From Pseudoflavitalea sp. G-6-1-2 (GTDB lineage Bacteria; Bacteroidota; Bacteroidia; Chitinophagales; Chitinophagaceae), in the NCBI RefSeq assembly GCF_012927185.1, contig NZ_JABBGB010000001.1, positions 2,254,543 through 2,318,542 of the forward strand: 64,000 nt of DNA, given 5' to 3'. Both the position numbers and the translations under genes were made by a program. Below the pieces are notes generated by a model. It did not search any database, was not told where the DNA came from, and was given only the letters and a program-made list of their open reading frames with translations. This document shows positions 17,409-25,899 of this stretch, piece after piece. Positions within the stretch are counted from its first letter, which is position 1. Each line of letters begins with the position of its first letter.

Positions 17409-19811
17409 ATGAAAGAACCCAGTTTACTTTTTCAAGGCGAAGATGAGATGGATTTTCTCCCGATAATTCCCCTTAACGAGAATGAACGCGATAATGGTGA
17501 AGATCTGGTAGTGCCTGATGAACTTCCCCTGCTCCCCCTCCGTAATACAGTATTGTTCCCCGGTGTGGTATTGCCCATCACCGTAGGAAGAGATAAAAGC
17601 ATCAAGGCTGTGAACGATGCCTACAAAGCCGACAAACTGGTGGGCGTTGTAGCGCAGAAAGACAGTAATGTGGAAGATCCCACAGTGAATGATCTCGAAG
17701 ATATCGGTACAGTTGCCCGCATCGTGAAGCTGATAAAGATGCCCGATGGCGGAACCACGGTGATCATCCAGGGCCGCCGGCGTTTCAGGGTGGCAGGCAT
17801 TGTGTCGGAAGATCCTTATTTCAAAGCAAGGGTAGAATTGCTTACTGAAGACGATACGCCCAAACTCGAAGACTTCGAAGCGTATGTTGCCAATATCAAG
17901 GAACTGGCAACGCAGATCATTCAGCTTTCTCCGAACATTCCTTCGGAAGCAAGCATCATTCTGAAGAATATCGAAAACCCTTCCTTCCTCATCCACTTTA
18001 TTTCGAGCAACCTCAATACCGAGCTTACCGAAAAACAACAGCTGCTGAAGCTGGATAATATCGAAGCACGCGCAGACCTGCTGATGCAGTTGCTGCAACG
18101 CGAACTGCAGTTTGCTGAGCTGAAAAATAAAGTGACCACCAAAACAAAAACAGAGCTGGATAAACAGCAACGCGAATACTTCCTCAATCAGCAGATGAAG
18201 AGTATCCGCGAAGAGTTGGGTGGAGATTCCAACGATCGTGAGATCAAGGAAATGCAGAAGAAAGCGGAAACAAAAAAATGGACGGAGGCCGCACGCGATA
18301 TGTTCCGCAAAGGAGTAGAGAAGCTGGAAAGAATGCATCCCAGCACACCCGACTACTCGGTGGTGTACAATCATATGGACCTGCTCCTCGATCTTCCCTG
18401 GGGTGAGTACACAGACGATATCTACGATCTGAAGCGTGCACAGAAAGTGCTCGACAAAGATCATTTCGGCATGAAGAAAGTAAAGGAACGCATTCTCGAA
18501 TATCTCGCAGTACTGAAACTGAAAGGGGATATGAAGAGTCCGATCCTCTGCTTCGTAGGCCCTCCCGGTATCGGTAAAACATCGCTGGGACGCAGCATTG
18601 CCAGTGCCATCCAGCGCAAATACGTGCGTATCAGTCTCGGTGGACTGCACGACGAAAGTGAGATCAGAGGCCATCGCAAAACCTATATCGGTGCGATGCC
18701 CGGCCGCATTCTGCAATCGCTGAGAAAAATAAAATCATCCAACCCTGTTATCATTCTCGATGAGATCGATAAAGTAGGGAACGATTTCCGCGGCGATCCT
18801 TCATCAGCATTGCTCGAAGTGCTCGATCCCGAACAGAACAATACTTTCTACGATAACTATCTCGAACTGGAGTACGATCTCAGCAAAGTGTTGTTCATTG
18901 CTACGGCCAATAATATCAATAATATTCAACCGGCATTGAGAGACAGGCTTGAGATCATCGAGCTCGGTGGATATGCTGTTGAAGAAAAGATGGAGATAGC
19001 GAAGCGACACCTGGTGCCGAAACAAAAAGAAGCACACGGTCTCAAAGATTTCAACTTCAAGATCGGTGATAAAGTGCTGGAGAAAGTGGTGCAGGATTAC
19101 ACGCGCGAGAGTGGTGTTCGTGAGCTGGATCGTCAGTTGGCCAGCATCATGCGTTACGAGGCGAAGGAATATGCGATGAAGGAAAAGATCAAAACGCTGG
19201 TGACCGCAAAAGATATCGAGAAGATCCTCGGCAAGCCGCGATACAGCAATGATCTCTACAAAGTGGCCAATATGCCCGGTGTTGCCGTAGGGCTTGCATG
19301 GACGTATGTTGGTGGCGATATCCTCTTCATCGAAACAAGTCTCAGTGAAGGCAAGGGCGAGTTGAAGCTCACCGGAAACCTCGGAAACGTGATGAAGGAA
19401 TCAGCGGTTACCGCACTGACCTATCTGCAATCGAATGCTAAGAAATTCGATATCGATCCTGCCATATTCGAGAAGCGAACCATTCATATTCACCTTCCTG
19501 AGGGAGCGGTGCCGAAAGATGGTCCATCTGCTGGTATAACACTGATGACCGCGATGGCATCTGCTTTTCAGGGCCGCAAAGTGAAGCCTTATCTGGCAAT
19601 GAGCGGAGAGATCACCCTTCGCGGGCAAGTATTACCCGTGGGTGGCATCAAGGAGAAAGTGCTGGCTGCCAAGCGGGCAGGGCTCAAAGAGATCATTCTC
19701 TGTTGGCAGAATGAGCGCGATGTGCAGGAAATCGACTCTGATTTTATCAAGGGAATCAAATTCCATTTCGTGAAAACCATGCAGCAGGTGCTGGAACTTG
19801 CGCTGGTTTAA
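17409..19811 (+). CDS. lon: ATP-dependent protease Lon
   Basis: Lon is a cytoplasmic hexameric AAA+ serine protease that degrades misfolded and regulatory proteins. The 800-residue protein contains the LON substrate-binding N-domain (about 35-240, starting LPLLPLRNTVLFPGVVLPI), a coiled-coil linker, and the AAA+ module with Walker A GPPGIGKTS near 384-392 and Walker B VIILDEIDK. The protease domain has catalytic Ser707 in DGPSAG and Lys748 in GGIKEK. Length and all motifs are complete. The ATG at 17409 starts just upstream of a second in-frame ATG at residue 14. It appears monocistronic with a strong terminator behind it. Confidence 0.97.
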   Translation: MKEPSLLFQGEDEMDFLPIIPLNENERDNGEDLVVPDELPLLPLRNTVLFPGVVLPITVGRDKSIKAVNDAYKADKLVGVVAQKDSNVEDPTVNDLEDIGTVARIVKLIKMPDGGTTVIIQGRRRFRVAGIVSEDPYFKARVELLTEDDTPKLEDFEAYVANIKELATQIIQLSPNIPSEASIILKNIENPSFLIHFISSNLNTELTEKQQLLKLDNIEARADLLMQLLQRELQFAELKNKVTTKTKTELDKQQREYFLNQQMKSIREELGGDSNDREIKEMQKKAETKKWTEAARDMFRKGVEKLERMHPSTPDYSVVYNHMDLLLDLPWGEYTDDIYDLKRAQKVLDKDHFGMKKVKERILEYLAVLKLKGDMKSPILCFVGPPGIGKTSLGRSIASAIQRKYVRISLGGLHDESEIRGHRKTYIGAMPGRILQSLRKIKSSNPVIILDEIDKVGNDFRGDPSSALLEVLDPEQNNTFYDNYLELEYDLSKVLFIATANNINNIQPALRDRLEIIELGGYAVEEKMEIAKRHLVPKQKEAHGLKDFNFKIGDKVLEKVVQDYTRESGVRELDRQLASIMRYEAKEYAMKEKIKTLVTAKDIEKILGKPRYSNDLYKVANMPGVAVGLAWTYVGGDILFIETSLSEGKGELKLTGNLGNVMKESAVTALTYLQSNAKKFDIDPAIFEKRTIHIHLPEGAVPKDGPSAGITLMTAMASAFQGRKVKPYLAMSGEITLRGQVLPVGGIKEKVLAAKRAGLKEIILCWQNERDVQEIDSDFIKGIKFHFVKTMQQVLELALV

Positions 19812-19835
19812 CATTTATACAACGCTTTGCACAAT

Positions 19836-19885
19836 AAATCCCGGAATTGCCGAAACCCGCTATGGGAAAGGTTTTCCGGGATTTT
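19836..19885 (+). terminator. Intrinsic terminator of lon
   Basis: AAATCCCGGAA and TTCCGGGATTT form an 11-bp perfect stem around a 27-base loop that itself can fold; it ends in TTTT. It lies 24 bp after the lon stop. Confidence 0.75.
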
Positions 19886-20023
19886 GCCTTTCTGGAAGAC
19901 TGCTTTTTAATATTATTTTAATCGCTATACGAGCACGAAAGGTCAACAAAAGGAATCTAATCATGTTATATTTATAGTATCAATTGAAAATTTTTTCATG
20001 TTGGTTGTTTTAAGGGTTAAAGG

Positions 20024-20056
20024 AATTCCTCCATGTCAATGGAGGAATTTTTTTTT
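20024..20056 (+). terminator. Strong terminator upstream of porQ with no gene in front of it
   Basis: AATTCCTCCAT and ATGGAGGAATT form an 11-bp perfect stem with the loop GTCA, followed by a run of nine T. lon already has its own terminator 140 bp earlier, so this one must end a short independent RNA or act as an attenuator in the porQ leader. The stem contains GGAGG, so it could also hide a ribosome site. Confidence 0.85.
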
Positions 20057-20097
20057 GTACCTGAATAACTGGATTATTTTCGCAGGCCATCTACTGC

Positions 20098-21144
20098 ATG
20101 AGAACCTGCATCTTCATATCGATCGCACTGTTGTGCTGCGGCCATCTCCGGTCTCAGACACTCGGCGGCAGCAGTACCTACAACTTTCTCAAATTACCGG
20201 CATCACCACAAACAGCAGCGCTGGGCGGCATCAATATTTCTCAGATCAGCAATGATATCGGTCTTGCATATGGCAATCCGGCTTTGTTACGAACTAACAT
20301 GCATACACAAACGCAGTTCAGTTTCAATTCGCTGAAGGGTGGAGTGAATGCTTACAACCTCATCGGCGGTTACCGCGCAGAGCAACTGCAAACCAATTTT
20401 GCATTGGGCATTCAGTACATCAGCTATGGCAATATTGTGCAGACAGATGAAAGCGGAAACATATACGGCAATATGCGCCCGGTAGATTATGTGATACAGG
20501 CCAGTGCAAGCAGGCGTTATATGGATCGCTGGCATTACGGCGCCACCATTAAATTCATTCATTCTTCGTACGGCATATATCGTTCTTCGGGCATTGCGCT
20601 GGATATCGGCATCAGCTATTACGATTCTTCCAATCTCTGGCAGGCATCATTCGTTGCGAAGAATATGGGCGCACAGCTGAAGCAATACAATGGATCTTCG
20701 CGCGAAGAACTTCCTTTCGATATGCAGCTGGGCATTTCAAAAAGACTGGCCAATGCGCCGCTTCAGTTTTCGTTAACGGCCTGGCATCTGCAACGCTTCG
20801 ATATACGCTACAACGATACTGCTTTCAACACGGAGAATGGGTTTGATGAGAAAGGTTCACCCTTCTTCGATAAACTGTTCAGTCATGTTTTGCTTAGTGC
20901 GCAATGTTACCTCACCGACAAAATAGAGCTCAGTCTCGGCTACAACCATATGCGAAGGAAGGAGCTGAATGTAAGCAATGCGGGGAATGGGCTGAACGGA
21001 TTTTCGATGGGAGCGGGTGTGATATTGAAAAAGCTGCAGATCAGGTATTCGAGAAGCTGGTATCAGCGGAGCATTGCGTATAATCAGTTTGGGCTGGCTT
21101 TGCGGTTGGGCGACTACCTGGGAACCGGGAATAGCGGAAAATAA
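20098..21144 (+). CDS. porQ: PorQ-like type IX secretion system outer-membrane protein
   Basis: The 348-residue protein has a signal peptide (MRTCIFISIALLCCGHLRSQ) followed by the PorQ hallmark GGSSTYNFLKLPASPQTAALG and GLAYGNPALL, then repeated amphipathic strands of a FadL-like beta-barrel ending in LALRLGDYL. In other Bacteroidota PorQ is an outer-membrane T9SS component needed with PorU/PorV/PorZ for processing and attachment of cargo at the cell surface. The two T9SS cargo proteins in this window fit its presence. The ATG at 20098 lies 41 bp after a strong hairpin and T run, which may attenuate it. Confidence 0.82.
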   Translation: MRTCIFISIALLCCGHLRSQTLGGSSTYNFLKLPASPQTAALGGINISQISNDIGLAYGNPALLRTNMHTQTQFSFNSLKGGVNAYNLIGGYRAEQLQTNFALGIQYISYGNIVQTDESGNIYGNMRPVDYVIQASASRRYMDRWHYGATIKFIHSSYGIYRSSGIALDIGISYYDSSNLWQASFVAKNMGAQLKQYNGSSREELPFDMQLGISKRLANAPLQFSLTAWHLQRFDIRYNDTAFNTENGFDEKGSPFFDKLFSHVLLSAQCYLTDKIELSLGYNHMRRKELNVSNAGNGLNGFSMGAGVILKKLQIRYSRSWYQRSIAYNQFGLALRLGDYLGTGNSGK

Positions 21145-21274
21145 GGTCTGGTAATCGTTTCCCCTTAATTTCTACTATCAAATTTCCTTGACGCGGTGAA
21201 AATTGGCAAAGCAGAATATGATTTTGTCGCCATTTTGAAGGATCTTTTGCCGGTTACTTTAACAACATTGCTCA

Positions 21275-21712
21275 ATGATCAAAATTATGATAGCAGACGA
21301 CCACCGGCTGGTGCGGGAAGCCTGGCGGCTGCTCCTGAACAGAGATCCCCGGTTGGATGTGATCGCTGTTTGTGAAAATGGCCACCGTGTGGTGGAAGCA
21401 TCCAGGGTTTTGCAACCCCAGATAATATTGATGGACATCAATATGGAACCCATGAATGGCATTGAAGCTACGCGCCGCATCCGCGAATTTTCCGATGATA
21501 TCCGCATCATCGGCATTTCTGTTCATACAGACCTGGCTTATGTTAACGGGCTTATGCAGGCCGGGGCCAACGGCTATGTAACCAAGAATTCTTCAGGGGA
21601 AGAAATGATAGAGGCCATCCTTCAGGTGATGGATGGCCAGCCATATTTTTGTAAAGAGATTTCAGGTATCACTTCTGCCGCAGTTCTCGCGGCAACAAGG
21701 GCAGCAGGTTAG
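21275..21712 (+). CDS. Receiver-only response regulator of the NarL type
   Basis: The 145-residue protein is a complete receiver domain: acidic pocket DD near residues 8-9 (IMIADDH), phospho-acceptor Asp in ILMDINM (about 54), Ser in IGISVHTD (about 83) and Lys in GYVTKN (about 105). The sequence runs into the NarL-type linker ([10 protein letters not shown]) and stops where the HTH should start. The final residues ([11 protein letters not shown]) are not HTH-like. It may signal through protein contacts, or with a separate HTH such as the one at 3662-3886. Its stop codon overlaps that of the convergent bioB by four bases. Confidence 0.85.
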   Translation: MIKIMIADDHRLVREAWRLLLNRDPRLDVIAVCENGHRVVEASRVLQPQIILMDINMEPMNGIEATRRIREFSDDIRIIGISVHTDLAYVNGLMQAGANGYVTKNSSGEEMIEAILQVMDGQPYFCKEISGITSAAVLAATRAAG

Positions 21713-22686
21713 TGCTGCACCATTTCCTTCTCACCTTTGAAAGCTTCACGGGGCTTCAATCCCAGCAGATCGAACATTGCCATATCCTCATCGAATGTAG
21801 GATTCGGTGTGGTAAGCAGTTTCTCTCCGGCAAAGATGGAGTTTGCACCAGCCATAAAGCAGAGCGTTTGATCGGCAATGCTCATGGTAGCTCTTCCTGC
21901 ACTGAGGCGAACCATTGCTTTCGGCATCAGTATGCGTGCTGAAGCGATCATTCTCACCAGATCCCAAACCTTTACTTTTTCGTTGTGTTCGAGCGGTGTT
22001 CCTTTAACAGGCACCAGTGCATTTACGGGCACGCTTTCAGGATGCTCAGGCATGGTGGCCAGTGTATGCAGCATCTTGATGCGGTCTTCGTGTGTTTCTC
22101 CCAGACCTACGATGCCGCCGCAGCAAACAGATACGCCTGCTTTGCGCACATTGTCGAGGGTTTGAAGCCTGTCGTCGTAAGTACGGGTAGAAATGATATC
22201 GCCGTAATATTCGGCAGAAGTATCGAGGTTATGATTGTACGCATAGAGGCCGGCATCTGCCAGTTTCTTAGCCTGTTCTTCGGTAAGCATGCCGAGTGTA
22301 CAGCAAACTTCCATACCCAGTTCATTAACGCCTTTTACCATGTCTATTACACGGTCGAAGTCGCGGTTGTCGCGCACTTCGCGCCAGGCGGCACCCATGC
22401 AGAAGCGGGTAGATCCTGCATCTTTTGCTTTCTGGGCGTACTCCAGCACCTGATCTGTTTTCATCAGTGCCTGTACATTGATGTCGGTATGATAACGCGC
22501 AGCCTGCGGGCAGTAAGAACAATCTTCAGAGCAACCACCTGTTTTGATACTCAGCAGCGTACACACCTGAACCTCACCGGTATCGTTGAATTCACGGTGG
22601 ATGGTAGCCGCTTTGTAAATCAATTCCATCAGAGGGGTATTGTACAGTTCTTCTACTTCCTGCAAAGTCCAGTCGGATCTGATCAT
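21709..22686 (-). CDS. bioB: Biotin synthase
   Basis: BioB is a radical-SAM enzyme that inserts sulfur into dethiobiotin as the last step of biotin synthesis. The 325-residue protein has the radical-SAM cluster CSEDCSYC near residues 51-58, the [11 protein letters not shown] segment, the auxiliary-cluster cysteines and [10 protein letters not shown], and the conserved arginine region RLSAGRA. Length is normal. No other bio genes are adjacent, so the pathway genes are scattered. The stop overlaps that of the convergent receiver gene. Confidence 0.96.
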   Translation of the reverse strand: MIRSDWTLQEVEELYNTPLMELIYKAATIHREFNDTGEVQVCTLLSIKTGGCSEDCSYCPQAARYHTDINVQALMKTDQVLEYAQKAKDAGSTRFCMGAAWREVRDNRDFDRVIDMVKGVNELGMEVCCTLGMLTEEQAKKLADAGLYAYNHNLDTSAEYYGDIISTRTYDDRLQTLDNVRKAGVSVCCGGIVGLGETHEDRIKMLHTLATMPEHPESVPVNALVPVKGTPLEHNEKVKVWDLVRMIASARILMPKAMVRLSAGRATMSIADQTLCFMAGANSIFAGEKLLTTPNPTFDEDMAMFDLLGLKPREAFKGEKEMVQH

Positions 22687-22746
22687 ATCAAAATTTTTTC
22701 TTGAATGGGCGAATATAAAGGTTATTTCGGATCAGGAATAACGTTT

Positions 22747-24369
22747 TCAACGGGTCATTGGTTTACAAACCCTTGAATATTTAAAACCTGACAGGGGACC
22801 ACCCCAATCGACGGGTTTCTGCAACTGGTGCGTGAAATGATCCGTGAGGGCGGGCAGCTCCGGGCCGCGAAAATAGACGTTTGGATTGAGAATTGCATCA
22901 TTGAAGCCGGTATATCCGAAATCGCGGAGGAGCGCAGCATTCCGGAGGCTAAGCGGCTGGTCCACAAAAAGCATATTCTTCATCGGATAGTCTTCGGGTG
23001 TGGCAAACACATAAAAGCTGCCGAAAACATCATTGTCCCCAATACTGATGAAGAGTTTGTCGGGGTGTGTACTCAACTCACGCTGGATAGCCCATAGTTC
23101 TCCGAACTCCTCTTTATTGTGATTGCTGATCTTCACAGCCCTCACCACTCCCCAGCCGATAAAGGAGGCGATGATCAGAAAAGTGATCACCCTGTTCATT
23201 ACTGCGGGAGGGTAAATGTACTTTACCGACGATGCCGCAAACACAAACCAGGTGAATACAAAAGAGGGGATGATGAACTCCGGCAGTTTCATCACCATCA
23301 CCAGATAAACAGTAAGTGCTGCTGCTGCGAGCAGCGACAATATCTTGATGATATTGTTCTGTCTTCTTCCCCAGAAAAGCGACATCGCCACCAATGCCAT
23401 CACCAGAAAAAGGCGGTTGTTCACCAGCGGCCAGTACAGCGTATCCATCGAAAAGAAAGTCCGAAGAGGCATGATGGTTTTTGCTTCGCGGGCAAGCATG
23501 CTCAGCCTTTCGCGCGGAATGAAAGCGGTATCGGGAAGTATCAGTGCATTCACTAAACTGATGTCTTCACGGTAAGCTGCCAGCGAAGCTTTAGTGGTAT
23601 CTCTGTTGTAATTGATGAAATCGTATTTAGCCTGGCGGTAATGCTCTTCCGACTGCCAGTTGGGGCAATGCCGGGTGTAATAATTTTCATGAAGGGTATA
23701 AGCATTCAGAGCAAGCAATATGCAGATCGCGATCACAGCCACTGCTTCCAGTTTTTTCTTCCATCCCTTTATCAGTAAAAAGAATGGGGCTGCAATGATC
23801 AGCAATGGTATGGCAATATGCAATCTGAGCAACATGCCCAGTACCAGCAACGCTGCTGCCGGAATCAATAACCATTTTGATCCCTTCGGCTGATCGGCAT
23901 AATGCCATATCAGCAACGATCCTGCTGCGATGGCTGTTACTGCTGCCGAAGAGTTATGCAGGTATAAAATGAGAAAACTTACATACACGGAAAAACTGAG
24001 CAGAAAAAAAATTACAGCAGGCAACCAGTTCTGCCTTTTCAGCTGCACATAAAAAATAACAATGCAACAGATATACTGAGTGAACAGCAACAACCAGCTA
24101 TACCAGTTCTGTGAAGGATAATTTTTGTAAAGCCCAATCAGCGGAGCAGACAGCCAGTAGTGCATATTGTGCATGAAAGGCAGGCAATCCGATTGACCTG
24201 TGCCGAATCCGTTGCCGAGGATCATTGCAGTGAAGGTATCATCCGGAGAATGGTACACGGGAAAACCAAATGTTAGCAAAAGCGCAAATAATGCGGTAAC
24301 GCCGCCGAATGCGATCAGTAATGGCCGCTGCGCCGGATTTGCCGGAAGTGTACTAATGATATTGCTCAT
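22747..24369 (-). CDS. Multi-pass membrane protein, probable GT-C-type transferase
   Basis: The 540-residue protein has about 11 membrane helices. The first external loop carries an acidic pair in YHSPDDTFTAMILGNGFGTG, in the place where GT-C glycosyltransferases keep their catalytic acid. A soluble C-terminal part of about 110 residues follows the last helix. I recognise no named family; a GT-C or O-antigen-polymerase-like role is inferred from layout only. Its ATG lies inside the end of the preceding sulfatase-fold gene (17-bp overlap), so translation is coupled. It is the last gene of the long minus-strand run. Confidence 0.65.
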   Translation of the reverse strand: MSNIISTLPANPAQRPLLIAFGGVTALFALLLTFGFPVYHSPDDTFTAMILGNGFGTGQSDCLPFMHNMHYWLSAPLIGLYKNYPSQNWYSWLLLFTQYICCIVIFYVQLKRQNWLPAVIFFLLSFSVYVSFLILYLHNSSAAVTAIAAGSLLIWHYADQPKGSKWLLIPAAALLVLGMLLRLHIAIPLLIIAAPFFLLIKGWKKKLEAVAVIAICILLALNAYTLHENYYTRHCPNWQSEEHYRQAKYDFINYNRDTTKASLAAYREDISLVNALILPDTAFIPRERLSMLAREAKTIMPLRTFFSMDTLYWPLVNNRLFLVMALVAMSLFWGRRQNNIIKILSLLAAAALTVYLVMVMKLPEFIIPSFVFTWFVFAASSVKYIYPPAVMNRVITFLIIASFIGWGVVRAVKISNHNKEEFGELWAIQRELSTHPDKLFISIGDNDVFGSFYVFATPEDYPMKNMLFVDQPLSLRNAALLRDFGYTGFNDAILNPNVYFRGPELPALTDHFTHQLQKPVDWGGPLSGFKYSRVCKPMTR

Positions 24370-25894
24370 GCGAAAAATTCAGGTTAGATTCATTCGCTTT
24401 TCGAACAGACTTCAGGAACACGGTATCCGGTATCAATGGATATTGCTGATGGAATAATGAATTAAAGATAACCCTGAATTGATTCACATTGGTAATGCTG
24501 TCGTAAAAAGCGCCGTATTCCCGGTTAGGGAAATACACGGCGTTCTGATTGCGGAAGAGCCAGGCCGGGTTCACCGCTCTGCCCGTCCACCGATATCCAT
24601 GATCGCTCATGAAGATGATCACCGCATTGGGATTTTTCTGCTGAATGGTGGTAATGATCTTTTCAATCTCGGTATTGCCATACCGTACATAATCTAAGTA
24701 ATAAGGCAATGGATCGATGGTCTCCGCCATTACGCCATACACGATACTGTCTGGCAATACCTTGCCTGCTGCATCTTTGAAGAATGGAAAATGCGGTATG
24801 AGAAAATGTCCGTAAATGAAACGCGGTGCGTCGGTTTTGCGATCCAGCTCCTTGAGTACTCCCGCAATGCATTGATCGTTGTTGAGCATCTGACCACGAT
24901 ACGATTTTACAGGCAGGAGTTTTCTGAGAAATTCATGGGCTGCTATCTGTCCTTCAAATGCTTTGGTGATCCTTGGCAGCAAAGTGCCTTCTGTTACGAG
25001 CCTTGTATCGATGCTCAGCCATCGCTGGTTAACAGGAGCGGGGTGATTCACCAGATCGAAAAAAGAGTAGTTCACTATCTGATAGCCATTGGCTGTGAGA
25101 AAGCGCATGGTCTCATTGTCTTTGATCTCTGTAGCGCAGCGCATAAAATCTTCCTTCACTACCGGTTTGCTGAAATCGCGCCATGCGAGGTAGTTCATGT
25201 TGAACATAGACGACATCGATAACATCGTTTCAGGATAGTTGCTGCTGCTCTTCGGCATCAGGCGGAAGTTGCGCGATTGCAGAAAACTGTCGAGTTTGCT
25301 GTTGTCGAAATTGAACTGCTCTTTGAGCGCAGCGGAATTGCTGTATTCATCAAAAAGCAGAAAATAGATATCTGGTTTTTTGCAGCTGTCGGGGATTGGT
25401 GTATGACCCGGAACCCGCAGCTCAGCTGAAACCACAGGCGCTTTGCCGGAGTATTTCCAGATCAGTACCGTTGTATCGAATGCGAGATAGATCAGTAACA
25501 GCAGGTTCAGAAAAAATGTAACCCTGGTTAATGGTTGCTTTCTCCTGCGCAGATAGACGAACAGCAGAATAAATGAAATTACAAAGCTGCTGAGCAATAC
25601 CGGGTTTTTGTACAGAAAGCGGATAGGAGAATGTGCTTTCAGAAAATCAAAAATGGCGCCGTAGAAAAAGAAGAATGCCATGCACCATATGGCCATCAAT
25701 GCTCCTTTTTGTACATCGCGCATTATCCATTTGAAAAGCCAGAACAGCAGCAGGCTCACTGCTGTGTAAACCAGCAACAGCGGCAGTAATCCTGTTGCGG
25801 AGAGGAATCCCGCATGTTCTGCCCATCCGTGCCAGATGAAAAACAGTGGCAGTAGTACTATGAAGTATGGCTTGTTGCTGAGTGATGATTTCAT
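24353..25894 (-). CDS. Membrane sulfatase-fold (alkaline phosphatase superfamily) enzyme, copy 2
   Basis: The 513-residue protein has five N-terminal membrane helices (to about residue 150) and a C-terminal extracytoplasmic domain of the alkaline-phosphatase superfamily. Metal-site motifs are PDIYFLLFDEYS (about 178) and FMSDHGYRW (about 430). The sulfatase motif C/S-x-P-x-R is absent, so a formylglycine sulfatase is unlikely. Layout resembles LtaS, EptA and OpgB-type enzymes that move phosphate-linked groups onto glycans or lipids. A Thr in NYPETMLSMS is a candidate nucleophile. I used the ATG at 25894; an upstream TTG is also in frame. It starts 5 bp after its paralog stops. Confidence 0.75.
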   Translation of the reverse strand: MKSSLSNKPYFIVLLPLFFIWHGWAEHAGFLSATGLLPLLLVYTAVSLLLFWLFKWIMRDVQKGALMAIWCMAFFFFYGAIFDFLKAHSPIRFLYKNPVLLSSFVISFILLFVYLRRRKQPLTRVTFFLNLLLLIYLAFDTTVLIWKYSGKAPVVSAELRVPGHTPIPDSCKKPDIYFLLFDEYSNSAALKEQFNFDNSKLDSFLQSRNFRLMPKSSSNYPETMLSMSSMFNMNYLAWRDFSKPVVKEDFMRCATEIKDNETMRFLTANGYQIVNYSFFDLVNHPAPVNQRWLSIDTRLVTEGTLLPRITKAFEGQIAAHEFLRKLLPVKSYRGQMLNNDQCIAGVLKELDRKTDAPRFIYGHFLIPHFPFFKDAAGKVLPDSIVYGVMAETIDPLPYYLDYVRYGNTEIEKIITTIQQKNPNAVIIFMSDHGYRWTGRAVNPAWLFRNQNAVYFPNREYGAFYDSITNVNQFRVIFNSLFHQQYPLIPDTVFLKSVRKANESNLNFSHEQYH

Positions 25895-25899
25895 ATAGT

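Noticed and set aside
17424..18716. 430-codon open frame antisense to lon
   Set aside because: It is the reverse shadow of a highly conserved gene; its product is rich in Cys, His and Phe without any domain, and no start signal is visible.
19998..20255. 85-codon frame covering the orphan terminator and the porQ start
   Set aside because: It passes through a strong terminator hairpin and then shadows porQ in another frame.
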